A stretch of DNA of 64,000 nucleotides, taken from positions 9,364,337 to 9,428,336 of the forward strand of contig NC_134158.1 in the NCBI RefSeq assembly GCF_033958435.1, written 5' to 3'. Positions 54,761 through 64,000 of this stretch are shown here, piece after piece (the stretch's first letter is position 1; each line of letters starts with the position of its first letter). Source of the DNA: Carettochelys insculpta (taxonomy: Eukaryota; Chordata; Testudines; Carettochelyidae). A program made the translations under genes and the position numbers. The notes beneath the pieces were generated by a model. It made no database searches. It was given only the letters and a program-made list of their open reading frames with translations, and was not told the origin of the DNA.

Positions 54761-55659
54761 GGCAGGAGCTAGAACGCCCATCGTGTGTCCTTGCTCCCTG
54801 ACCGACCCCAGCCCAGGCACATGAGAATGGTATTGCCCTGTGCCCGGGTTGCCCCAGCTCCACAGCACAGCAGAGGAGGTCCCTGTGTCTCTGTGACGGG
54901 GGGAGGCTTCTCTTTGTGCAGCTCCTGATGGCTGTCCCTGGTGAAGGAGGGAGAGAGCAGTCAGGGCTCTTCTGGGTGTTTGAGCTGGGGCGGGGGGTGG
55001 ATGATGACTCACTGAAGCCTCTCCCGGGACTTGGCTAGTGAGGCTTGCAGAGCTCGGGGACCCCACGCGCCAAGGGGGCCGTGAACTCTTGCAGCAAAGC
55101 CGTCTGGAGAGAGGGCGTGTTATCTGCGGAAGAGCGGCCCAAAGCCTTGGTTCTGCCCCAGGATCAGATCTGCAGTCCCTGTTCTAGCCACAGCCTGGCC
55201 TGCCCCCCACCTTCCCAAATCTTATTTCCCATTCTTCAGCCCTATCGCTGGCACTGTGACACTGGCATGAGCCACGGAGCCTGGATGGACCTTGTCATTT
55301 GAGGGGTGCGTGGTGGAGGCAGATAATTGTTCTGGTGGGGGCAGCTACACCCAAGGAAAGGGGGTTCGAAAGGGACTGGGGTGGTGATTCTGCCAAACCA
55401 CTGGTGTCCTGGGTGAGTTCCCCAGCGGCGGTTTTGGTTTGGTACCTGTGAATCCTGGGGAGATTGGGGAAGTTGGCGATTCGGGGCTCAGATGCACGTA
55501 GAGAAACGGTTCCGAGAGAGGCTGGCACAGTGGTTTTGTGAGCACTACCAAAAGAATTAGAGAACTCCATGGTGGATGGGTCCATCAATGGCTGTTAGCC
55601 GGGATGGGCAGGTCTGGCGTCCCTCACCTCTGTTTGTCAAAAGCTGGCAATGAGCAATG

Positions 55660-55797
55660 GGGAGGGATCACTTTGGTGATTCCTGTTCTGTTCATTCCCT
55701 CTGGGGCACCCGTCATTGGCCACTGTCGAAAGACAGGACACTGAGCTGGATGAAGGCTTCGGTCTGACGCTGTAGGGCTGTTCTGAAGTTCTTATCA
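55660..55797 (+). repeat. CR1 3' end fragment
   Basis: 'gttctgttcattccctctgg', 'attggccactgtcgaaagac' and 'gacactgagctggatg' match the CR1 3'UTR in sense orientation, ending in 'gttcttat'. Confidence 0.8.
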
Positions 55798-55966
55798 TTG
55801 GCATTCCAGTAGGTGTTCACCAGAAGCTAATACCAACTCGAACCAGGGCATAGTTCAGTATATTCCAAATCTGTGCATGGACATGACCCCCAGGAGCCCT
55901 ACCTGGATCAGGCCAGATGAGGTGATATGAGATAGGTCCCTGCACTGAGAGTGGATTTGGAACAGA

Positions 55967-56012
55967 AGACCATAAGAATGGCCATTCTGAGTCAGACCAA
56001 AGGTCTACCTAG
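55967..56012 (-). repeat. CR1 3' terminal fragment
   Basis: 'accataagaatggccattct' and 'gagtcagaccaaaggtct' is the reversed CR1 terminus, truncated at once. Confidence 0.75.
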
Positions 56013-58049
56013 TGTTTTTATTAACTATAAAAAGGTAGGATTTAATCAATTATAAGTGAAAATGGACAGATTAAAGTAAGTGACTATGCAAAAATAAACA
56101 AAACAGGCCAGCGAAACATAGTACATGAAGAGATGTTGCTACAAATCATATTTCTCACCCCAATTCTTATCTCAGGTGTAGTTCTTCACAAGTCAGAGCT
56201 GATCTTTTTCTCTGACCTTACACAATAATGCTCCTCCACCTCTCTTGTTACAGTTCTTCCCTTTTCCACGTGTCCTTGTGTATCCTCTTGCAAGGGGCAG
56301 TTTCAAAAGCCAGCTGAAGACCATCCCCATTTGCTCACCTCCTTTAAACAGAATTTCCCAGGGGAGGGAATCTTTTGTTGAATTCTTCTCCTTGACTGAA
56401 AAAAATACCAAATTCAGGATGGATTCCAGCACCAGGTGGCATGGTCCTACCCCTTGTAGGACCAACCACAGTCTGGGCTTACAAGAAAAAACTAAAACCA
56501 TTAACACATCATTGTCCTGAGCACCAGGACATTAATGATGAAGGATAGATTACTTGCCCCCTTTTGCACAAAGTATGTTCAAGTTATGCATCCGCATATT
56601 CAAACACATCTTTCCATAAAAATATGGGGATGAAGTGTCACACCAAGCCCTGGGGTTCTGACCCCATCATAGGGAGGGCTGTGGGGAGTTCAGTGAGATG
56701 AAGCAGTTGGAAACCTGGACACCTGGATTCCATCCCCATCAGTGGGAGGGGAGGGAGGCCCTGTGCGTATATGCAAAGAAGAAGTTGAGCCGTGCATGGA
56801 GACTCCTGGTATCTCATCGTTGCTCTTGATCCCGGTCGGTCTTTCACAGTAGCGTGTCTTGTTGGGACCTTCCCTTCACAACCCAGAGAGGGGAACTAAG
56901 AGGACTGATGCCAAGTGTCTGAAACCCACCAGCCTTCCCAGCAAAGTGGGAGAGGAAGGTGTTATGGGAATCCCTGGAAAGTGTGAAAACCGAGCCACCA
57001 GATGGCATTCAGGGGGCATCTCCCGCCATTGGGCAGCGTAGCCTACTGGGCAGAGAGTCCGGCGGGAGATCATGGCTCTGTTCCTGGCCCCCCACTCGAC
57101 CCACAGATGTCACTCCGCCTTCTTTGTACAGCACTCAAGCATCAGCCACAGGGAAGCACAATGACCACCCGTTGTTAGAGGACCTGGGGGCTTGGGGATT
57201 TATAGGACGAATGGGGGAGATGGATGGGATGCTGGAGTACATAGACCCAGGGTCTGAGCCGGTATGGGAGGAGACAGGACATGGATTGGATCATCAGTGT
57301 CCCAGTGACCACCTGGCCAGCGATCTGCAGCAGACGTACTGAATGTGCAGGTGGGAAGGCCACACCCGGCCCCGAAAAGGCTCTTGTCTCAGTCCAGGGC
57401 AGGCATCTCTCTCCCTCCAGCCCGCCCCGCTCAGGAGAGCCCTGGACTCTCTGCTCTATCCTCTCCAGGGGCGCCGGGGTGGTTCAGGGCAGAGGGAGCC
57501 ATCCCCTGCCCGCGCCAGAGGAAAGATCAGGACTGACTGGGCGCCAAGCTTCCCCTGTGGACACAGACCCTGGGCAGGGAGTGTTGGCATCCCGGAGCTC
57601 CTGGTTAGGTGCCCGCGCTGGGCATCGTTAGTGTCTCGGATGCTGTTCCCGACCAGCGGGGGGCACAGGGCGGTGGTGGTGAACCTCCCTCTCATGGAAG
57701 ACACTTGCTAATGAGCCCTGCAGTGGGCCCAGAAGGGCCATTAAAAACATTTCTGTCACGCAATGGGTTCTGGAGCCCATGGGGATGGCTCTGCTGGCCG
57801 CCGGGGTGCCCAGGTGGCTGGCTCTGGGGCCTGGGGGGAATGAGATTCAGACCTCTCCCTGGGAAGGGGCGCTTACTCCGAGCCGGCCCCAGGTTGCAGG
57901 GGTGGCAGCCAGGGATGGACATGAGGGTCTTTCCCCTCTTGAGGGGTGTCGGCTCAGCTCATGTCTCAGAGTGGTTGGCTCAGGGGGGAAGGGGATGTGA
58001 GATGAGGCCTTTCCTTGCTAACAAGACAGACTATTGTATTTGTTAGTTA
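56013..58049. other. No gene recognised
   Basis: AT-rich to 56.6 kb, then GC-rich. Open frames are short or lack domain similarity. No RNA gene seen. Confidence 0.35.
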
Positions 58050-59045
58050 GTTAAAGCCTGTTACACCCGCTGCCATGTAGGGCAGCCCCGAAGGCCCTCC
58101 ACTTCTGTCTGTCTTTGGCCATTTTCTCCAGCGTGTCCCAAGCGTGGTTCATTCTCTTCACATCTGCCTCAACAGCACGCCACCATGTTGTCTTGGGCCT
58201 CCCACGTCTCCGTCGTCCTTCAGGTGGCTGGAGAAGTGCTATCTTTACTATGGCGTCTGCCTCCCTTCTGGTCACGTGCCCTATCCATCTCCACGGTGAT
58301 AGCGGTCACGTCCTTCTGGTGGCATCACAGGAGCAGGTCTTGGATGGAGACGGTCTTTGGCCAAAAGATGTGAAGTATCTTGTGAAGGCTGGTGGTGTGA
58401 AAGGACCAGAGCTTGGCAAGGTCACACTTTGTCATCCGCCAGCACTCTGAGCTGATAGGTATAGGGGATTTTGAAGTTGGCAAGGTCTTTTCAGAAAGGA
58501 CCCTGGTGTGGATGAGTCGGGCAGCATGCTAATGAGTCGCTGAATATGCATTTCAGTGCCTCATTAGTGTTTTTCGATATGGCCGTTAGCATAGCCATTT
58601 CAAAGGTTTGTCTTAGTGTAGACGTAGCCCATACGTTGTTCTTACTCCTGAGGACATTTCTGGCCTTGCTTAGTCTGCTCTGGATGTCGTTCTTAGATGC
58701 TCCTGCCTATGTAAAGCTGTCTGTGCTGGGTAAGTCTGCATCATCTCTCTCGGTGTTTTTTGGCTAACTCTTAGTCCAAACTGGTGTCCAAAGGTGCATC
58801 AGCATTGTGTCTTTTCCTGATGAGTGTGGGAAAGCAATGCAAGGTCATCCACAAAGTCAAGGTCTTCCAGGGTGGAAAAGGGTGGCCATCTTACACCCCT
58901 GGCTGTTGTTCTCCGCATCACCTAGTTGATCATCATGTTGAAGAGCTGTGCAGACATGATGCACCCCTGTCCGACCCCAGTCTTGACTTCGAAAGGCAGA
59001 GCTCAGAACCCCCCGCTGCATGTGAAGTTGGTGTAAAAACTCTAT
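58050..59045 (-). repeat. LINE fragment, non-CR1 reverse transcriptase
   Basis: On the minus strand, pieces read VKTGVGQGCIMSAQLFNMMI, then LEDLDFVDDLALLSHTHQE (the active-site FADD-type motif), later LAKLWSFHTTSLHKILHIFW, and finally PEGRRRRGRPKTTWW and MAKDRQKWRAFGAALHGSG. The order is that of a LINE reverse transcriptase with its C-terminal basic tail. Frames are broken by stops and shifts. The tail matches the fragment at 1.9-2.2 kb. The clade is not certain. Confidence 0.8.
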
Positions 59046-59049
59046 CTTA

Positions 59050-59215
59050 TTGCTGCTGTATAAGTCCACGGTACACCCTCATCTGGAAAGCGATGTGCCA
59101 CTGTGGTCACCCCATCCCAAAAAAGATAACCTCAGCGTGGGAAAAGGTGCAGAAAAGGGCCACAGAAATGATTACGGGTATGGAAAGACTTCTGTACGAG
59201 GCAAGATTGTCCTAA
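59050..59215 (+). repeat. CR1 ORF2 relic
   Basis: 'ctgctgtataagtccacggt' and the frame YKSTVHPHLESDVPLWSPH match the [19 protein letters not shown] region of CR1 ORF2, with later frame breaks. Confidence 0.7.
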
Positions 59216-59227
59216 ATAATAATATGG

Positions 59228-59422
59228 AGATAAATATTTGATGGAGCTGGAAGGGACCTTGGTAGGTCATCAAGTTCAGTTCCCTACCCTCTTGGCAGGA
59301 CCAAGCACCATCCCTCTTTTTCTTTTTCTCCTAGGTCCCTAAATGGCCCCCTCAAGGATTAAACTCACAGCCCTGGGCTTAGCAGGCCAGTGCTCAAACC
59401 ACTGCGTGATCCTTCCCCAAAA
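59228..59422 (-). repeat. tRNA-Lys-type (Cry-like) SINE
   Basis: 'tggagctggaagggaccttg' at the left (tail) and 'cttagcaggccagtgctcaa' with 'accactgcgtgatcc' at the right (tRNA-like head, reversed). Confidence 0.8.
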
Positions 59423-59653
59423 GGGATTGGCTCTTTCTGCCTGGTTTCAGGCCAGGAACTTTTTCACGTGTTGGGCAAACATCATAACCACTACACTACA
59501 GAAACCTAAACAGCCTTAGCCACCAGCCAAATGTAACCAAAACATTTCCAAGGGAGACTAAGGCGGGGGATATGATAGCGGTCTATAAAATTATGTGTAT
59601 GTAATGAGCACCACCTTGGCAGGTGTCTGGCAGGACTGACTGGGGAACCTCCA

Positions 59654-60108
59654 TGCATAAGAACATAAGAATGGCCATACTGGGTCAAACCAAAGGCCCA
59701 TCTAAGCCAATGATCTGTCTTCAGAGGTCAGAGGTCAATGTCTGATGCCCCAGAGGGACTGAACAGAACAGGGGATCATCCCCTATCGTCCATTTGCAGC
59801 TTCTGATAAACAGAGTCTCGGGACCCCATCCCTGCCCATCCTCCATGAATGTCTGGTTCTTTTCTGAGCCGTGTTAATGGCCTGGTCTTCACAACCTCCT
59901 CTGGCCAAGAGTTCCACAGGTCAACTGCGTGTTGTGTGAAGAAAAACTTTTCTTTGTTTTAAACCTGCCACCTGTTTGTTTCCATGATAAATTTCATTTC
60001 CTAGCTCTTGAGTTCTGCGAGCAGGTCAATAACTTTTCCTTATTTACTTTCTCCACACCACGCATAATTCCATAGATCTGTATCCTATCCGCCTCCTAGT
60101 CACCTCTT
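59654..60108 (-). repeat. CR1 3' end
   Basis: 'gcataagaacataagaatgg' and 'ccatactgggtcaaaccaaa' begin it; it extends through 'ttccacaggtcaactgcgtg' into the reversed ORF2 end. Confidence 0.85.
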
Positions 60109-60116
60109 GTCTGTAT

Positions 60117-60520
60117 GGCTATGTCTATACGATATTCCCCTGCCAGAAGAGGAATGCAAATGAGGAAAGTGAAAATGCAAATGAAGTGCTGATTTGCAAA
60201 TCGAGTGCCCTATTTGCATAATCTCGCATGATCGCATTTCCAGAAGAGACTTTTTTTTTTATAAATAGCAGCATAGACGGGGGTCTTTCGAAAAAAATAC
60301 ATTTTTAAAAGAACCCTACTTCCTCCTTTGTTTCAGGAAGAAGGGTTCTTTTGAAAACTGGATTTTTTTCTCCAGGAAAACCCCACCTACACTGCAGAAA
60401 CGCGATCACGTGATATTATGCAAATGAGGCATGAGATTAGTAAATCAGCACTTCATTTGCGTTTTCAATTCCTCCAGTCGCACACTTCTTCCGAAAGGGG
60501 AATGTAGTGTAGACGTAGCC
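60117..60520. mobile_element. MITE with inverted termini and octamer motifs
   Basis: Left GGCTATGTCTATACGATATTCCCC, reverse complement of the right end GGCTACGTCTACACTACATTCCCC. Contains 'aatgcaaatgagg', 'atgcaaatgaag' and 'tatgcaaatgaggc', like the foldback at 49.8 kb. About 404 bp and non-coding. Confidence 0.75.
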
Positions 60521-60773
60521 TATTACCTGTTTTGTTAAAGGCAGGAAAGGGAGCCAATATTCCTAGCTACCAACTGAAGCTAATCTTGTTCTTTCACAGT
60601 ACAGGGGGTGTGTGGACAAAAGAAAAGGTTCTACAGAGCTCTCCTGTCTGGAAAAAGCCCCTGGAAAAGTTCTGGTTACGTCTGGGTCACATCACCAGCC
60701 ATTGGCAAATTCAAATTCACGTAGGTCTTGAGTTGAGATGCTGAAATGCTTTGCTTTTTATCTGATTCCACAC

Positions 60774-60984
60774 CTGAGGCGGAAAAAGTACCCAAAAAGT
60801 TACATGAGTAAAAGTGCAGCTGCTTTCACTTCCGGGTACTTGAGTACAATCAAGATGTGACGTGTGTGCTTTTACCCAAGTAGTTTTCCCAAGGGATACC
60901 AGGGACTTGTACTTAAGTACAGCCCCCGCATAGCAGCTGTACTTTTCACTCCAGTAATGTTTGGGTTACTTTTTTCCACCTCTG
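60774..60984. mobile_element. hAT MITE (CAGAGGTGG family), copy 1
   Basis: Termini CTGAGGCGGAAAAAGTACCC and the inverse of CAGAGGTGGAAAAAAGTAAC. Flanks TTCCACAC (60766-60773) and TTCCATAC (60985-60992), 7 of 8 identical, fit an hAT target duplication. Confidence 0.8.
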
Positions 60985-61124
60985 TTCCATACAGTTCCAA
61001 CCTTGGCATGAATTTTCACAGAACCCCCAGGGTGTTGCAAGGTGTCTATGAAAAAAAAGTAAAAGCTAAATAAAGAGGATCATAGCAAATATGCTGGAGA
61101 TAAATTGCAAAGTTGATTTGATTG

Positions 61125-61312
61125 GAGACATGCATCTCCTAGAACTGGAAGGGACCTTACGAGATCATTTAGTCCAATCCCCTGCCCTCTTGGTAGGACC
61201 TAGGACCAAGCACCAGCCCTGACATCTATTTGCCCCAATCCTTAAATGGCTTCTTCAAGGATTGAACTTACAACCCTGGGTTTAGCAGGCCAACTGAGCA
61301 ATCCCTCCCCTC
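61125..61312 (-). repeat. tRNA-Lys-type (Cry-like) SINE
   Basis: 'tagaactggaagggacctta' and 'gtttagcaggccaactgagc' with 'aatccctcccc' mark the tail and the reversed tRNA-like head. Confidence 0.8.
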
Positions 61313-62027
61313 AGTCAAGGGTTACTTTAAAATGACAGCTCTTCCAATCCTGGCTGAAGATATGCTGTGGTTGCCTTTTTCACTGAATGCCGGATACATG
61401 CCTTTGGAACTGGCTTTCATGGGGGCCCGTGAACGGTTTTGGGGGTCTGCGCTAGAGAAAAGATTGGGAACTGCTGATCTGGCGTTTTACCCAGAGGAGT
61501 GAACCGAGGTTTCAGTTCTCAAAACCCCAAAACTCGTTTGCCTGCTGAGCGTTGAACAAGCCAGAGGAGCCTCTGGGTCCCCTTATGCCACTGAGATTAA
61601 TACACGAGCTCTCCCGCTGCCTCTGTGACTCGTTCAAGTTTGGCTCCCGCGGGGCTCACTCAGGTTTACTTCTGCAGCAGGGACAGAAAACTTTTTAATG
61701 GTCCCACCTGGGGGCTCATCAAAGGCCCTGTCACAAACAGGAGGGGTTTTTAACAACACCCAGAGCTCCACTTGCCGCATGCCCCAGCTGAAATGCTAAC
61801 AACGCCCAGGGCTAATACTAATGCAGAGCCCTGGGAATGTGGTGCCTCAGGGCATGGACTTGGCAAGGGGCAGCTGCCACCGAGCCAGTCCCAGACTTTC
61901 CCCTGTCACAGACAGGGGCTTCATCTCCCAGATCTATGGCCCCCAGACCAGTACCCCAGGTCAGTGTTCTGTCACTCCAATGCCCCAAACCCTTCTGTAT
62001 CAGGGCATCGTCTGGGTAGTTTAGCAC

Positions 62028-62247
62028 CAGAGGTGGGAAAAGTACCCCCAAAGTTACATGAGTAAAAGCGCAGCTGCTTGGAGGGGGTGTACTTGAGCAC
62101 AAGTCTCCAGAGTCCCGCGGGGAAACTACTTGAGTAAAAGTACACACATCCCCGCCCCCTCACGTCTTGATTGTACTCAAGTACCCAGAAGTTAAAGCAG
62201 CTGCATTTTTATGTGAATAACTGTTTTGGGTACTTTCCCCACCTCTG
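62028..62247. mobile_element. hAT MITE (CAGAGGTGG family), copy 2
   Basis: Termini CAGAGGTGGGAAAAGTACCC and the inverse of CAGAGGTGGGGAAAGTACCC (1 mismatch in 20). Flanks TTTAGCAC (62020-62027) and TCTAGCAC (62248-62255), 7 of 8. 220 bp, non-coding. Confidence 0.88.
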
Positions 62248-62424
62248 TCTAGCACTCCTTCGGATAAGACAAGAATCAAGGTTACCTGATGAAATCAATA
62301 GGCAGCAGGCTGGAAACAAGCAAAGGGCCAAACTTCCCCACTCGAGCTGAGGGACTCCCTGCCAAGGGATGTGGTGACAGAAAAATGTGAAAATAATTAG
62401 ATGCATTCCTGGAGGAAATGTCCA

Positions 62425-62560
62425 CACACTTTCTCAGACCCACGAAAGCTCATCACTGAACAAATCAAATCATTTGGTTAGTCTTTGAAGTGCTACGTTT
62501 CTGCTGCTTTGTTTTGTTGGAGTACAGACTAACACAGCCACCTCTCTGTTACTACTGCAG
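62425..62560 (+). repeat. Penelope-tail-related short repeat
   Basis: 'cagacccacgaaagctcatc' then 'ttggttagtctttgaagtgc' and 'gagtacagactaacacagcc'. The GAAA box is kept but the CTGANGA box is not recognisable. Confidence 0.7.
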
Positions 62561-62696
62561 AAGGTGATACAACAGAAGTTACAGAAGTTCGGGTATGAAT
62601 GAACAACAAACGAAAAACCAAGCCCCACTGGTATTCGGCATAACGGACGGCTCAAATAGGAGAAGCAGACCCCACAGAGAATGGGGGGATGATCTA

Positions 62697-63165
62697 GTAA
62701 ATTGGCAAAACAAAAAAAATCAATAAAGTAGCGTTTTAAAAACTAACAAAATAATTTATTAGGTGAGCTTTTGTGGGACAGACCCACTTCTTCAGCCCAG
62801 AGCCAGACCAGAACAGACTCAATATTTAAGGCACAGAGAACCAAAAATAGTAATCCAGGTTGACAAATCAGAAAAAAAATGATCAAGGTGAGCAAATCAG
62901 AGAGTAGAGGGGCGGAGGGGGCCAGTCAAGAATTAGATTAAGCCGTGTGTGCAAAAGAGCCCCTTTAATGACCAGTTCAAACCATGTGTTAATGTGTCGA
63001 ATTTAAATATAAAAGGGAGTTCAACAGCCTCTCTTTCCAGACTGCTGTGAAAATTCCTCTGCAGTAAGATGTAGACTTTTAAGTCATCAACGGAATGGCC
63101 CACTCCATTAAAATGTTGGCTGACCGGTTTGTGGATCAGGAGTGTTTTTATGTCTGTTTTTGGTA
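62697..63165 (-). mobile_element. Penelope-like element 3' end, minus orientation
   Basis: The minus strand encodes PVSQHFNGVGHSVDDLKVYI, REAVELPFIFKFDTLTHG and LKGLFC, homologous to the plus copy at 51.7-51.9 kb. The 3' tail has CTGAAGA and GTGGG...CCCAC followed by CAAAA, so the GAAA box is lost. Confidence 0.85.
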
Positions 63166-63249
63166 CATTGGCGTGGAGCTAGTCTACAGAACTAAGCCGC
63201 TCCACACTAGACAAGGAAAGATGGAAGGAAATAGTGAGAGATGCATCAG

Positions 63250-63735
63250 ACACCAGAGGGCACTGAGCTCATTGCTATTGTTGTTGTTGGAGAGTATGCT
63301 GATCGAGTTTGCAAATGATACCAAGCTGGGACAGGATGCAATTCAGTTTCACACACACAGAGTGGGAAGGGACTCCCTCGGAGGGAGCACAGCAGAAAGG
63401 GATCTCGGGTCAGAGTGGACCACAAGCTGAGTATGAGTCAGCAATGTGACGCTGTTGCAAAAAAATCAAACCAGATTCTGGGAGGCATTAACAGGAGAGT
63501 TGTGAGCAAGACATGAGAAGTCATTCTTCTGCTCTACTCTGCGCTGATTAGACTTCAGTTATGTCCAGTTTTGGGCCCTACATTTCAAGAAAGATGTGGA
63601 GAAATTGTAGATGGTCCAAAGAAGAGCAATGTAAAGGATGAAAGATCGAGAAAACATGACTTATGAGGGAAGATTGAAAGAACTGGATTGGTTTAGTATA
63701 GAAAAGAGCCAACTGCGAGGAGACATGAATAGTAC
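63250..63735 (+). repeat. CR1 ORF2 relic
   Basis: Plus-strand pieces LIEFANDTKLG (RT active-site region, ADD changed to AND) and later 'tttgggccctacatttcaag' with ERLKEL-like 'ggaagattgaaagaactgga' follow CR1 ORF2 order, with many frame breaks. Confidence 0.75.
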
Positions 63736-64000
63736 ACTCTTTCATATCCAGCAGCCCCAGGACTGGGAGGTTGCTGGATATTCAAATATTCTGGATAATA
63801 AAGAGGTAGACCTAGCAATGCATAACGCTATGCATAACGCTAAAGAAAACCAAGATTAAATATTAAGAAACAAATAAAAATATCTGCAGAGTACTTTATT
63901 TACCAGCAATAGTTGTATTATACCCTGTAATCTTATACCATATTTGCTATATTTATTTCACTATACTGTGCTTATGGAAACCGTAACTAAATTTACTTAA

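Noticed and set aside
54360..54863. Ser/Leu/Pro-rich minus frame of 167 codons
   Set aside because: Antisense of a purine-rich low-complexity tract.

Overview
The window is vertebrate nuclear DNA, most likely from a turtle (cryptodire). The evidence is the repeat content: a full-length CR1 LINE of the reptile type, several tRNA-Lys-type (Cry-like) SINEs, Penelope-like element 3' ends and many small hAT elements. Gene order also fits an amniote block. A KRAB/C2H2 zinc-finger cluster, MGAT1 and a family-2-like olfactory receptor lie close together, recalling human 5q35.3 (MGAT1, ZFP62, OR2Y1/OR2V genes); this match is from memory and was not searched.

Layout. 0-3.4 kb: a plus-strand KRAB zinc-finger gene (KRAB-A exon, a doubtful KRAB-B exon, and a terminal exon with 9 fingers). 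6.7-7.8 kb: a 61-bp minisatellite abutting a CpG island with a likely 5'UTR exon. 11.5-12.76 kb: a second zinc-finger gene with 11 fingers, no visible KRAB exon and a mutated acceptor. 16.7-20.6 kb: MGAT1 on the minus strand, with its whole coding region in one exon. 20.9-41 kb: no convincing protein gene; it holds minisatellites, old SINE/LINE/hAT fragments, and a CpG island at 38.4-38.7 kb that could be the MGAT1 promoter. 41.3-46.0 kb: a full-length CR1 retrotransposon on the minus strand with both reading frames open. 46.0-47.0 kb: an olfactory receptor on the minus strand, only about 50 bp from the 5' end of the CR1. 47-64 kb: AT-richer repeat-dominated DNA with CR1 fragments in both orientations, a second LINE lineage, two Penelope-like 3' ends, octamer-rich foldback elements and paired hAT MITEs.

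The most interesting signal is at the CR1 ORF1/ORF2 junction. ORF1 ends in a perfect in-frame -1 slippery heptamer (T TTA AAC) directly before its TAA stop. The -1 frame is open from there straight into ORF2, and there is no in-frame ATG before the endonuclease domain. This suggests that ORF2 protein is made by programmed -1 frameshifting, or by another non-AUG route. Other points worth checking are hammerhead-ribozyme-like cores in Penelope-related repeats, an olfactory receptor with no in-frame start codon, and an AG-to-TG acceptor change in the second zinc-finger gene.

All calls rest on reading the sequence and remembered family knowledge. No alignment or database search was run, so dates, clade assignments and expression are not established.
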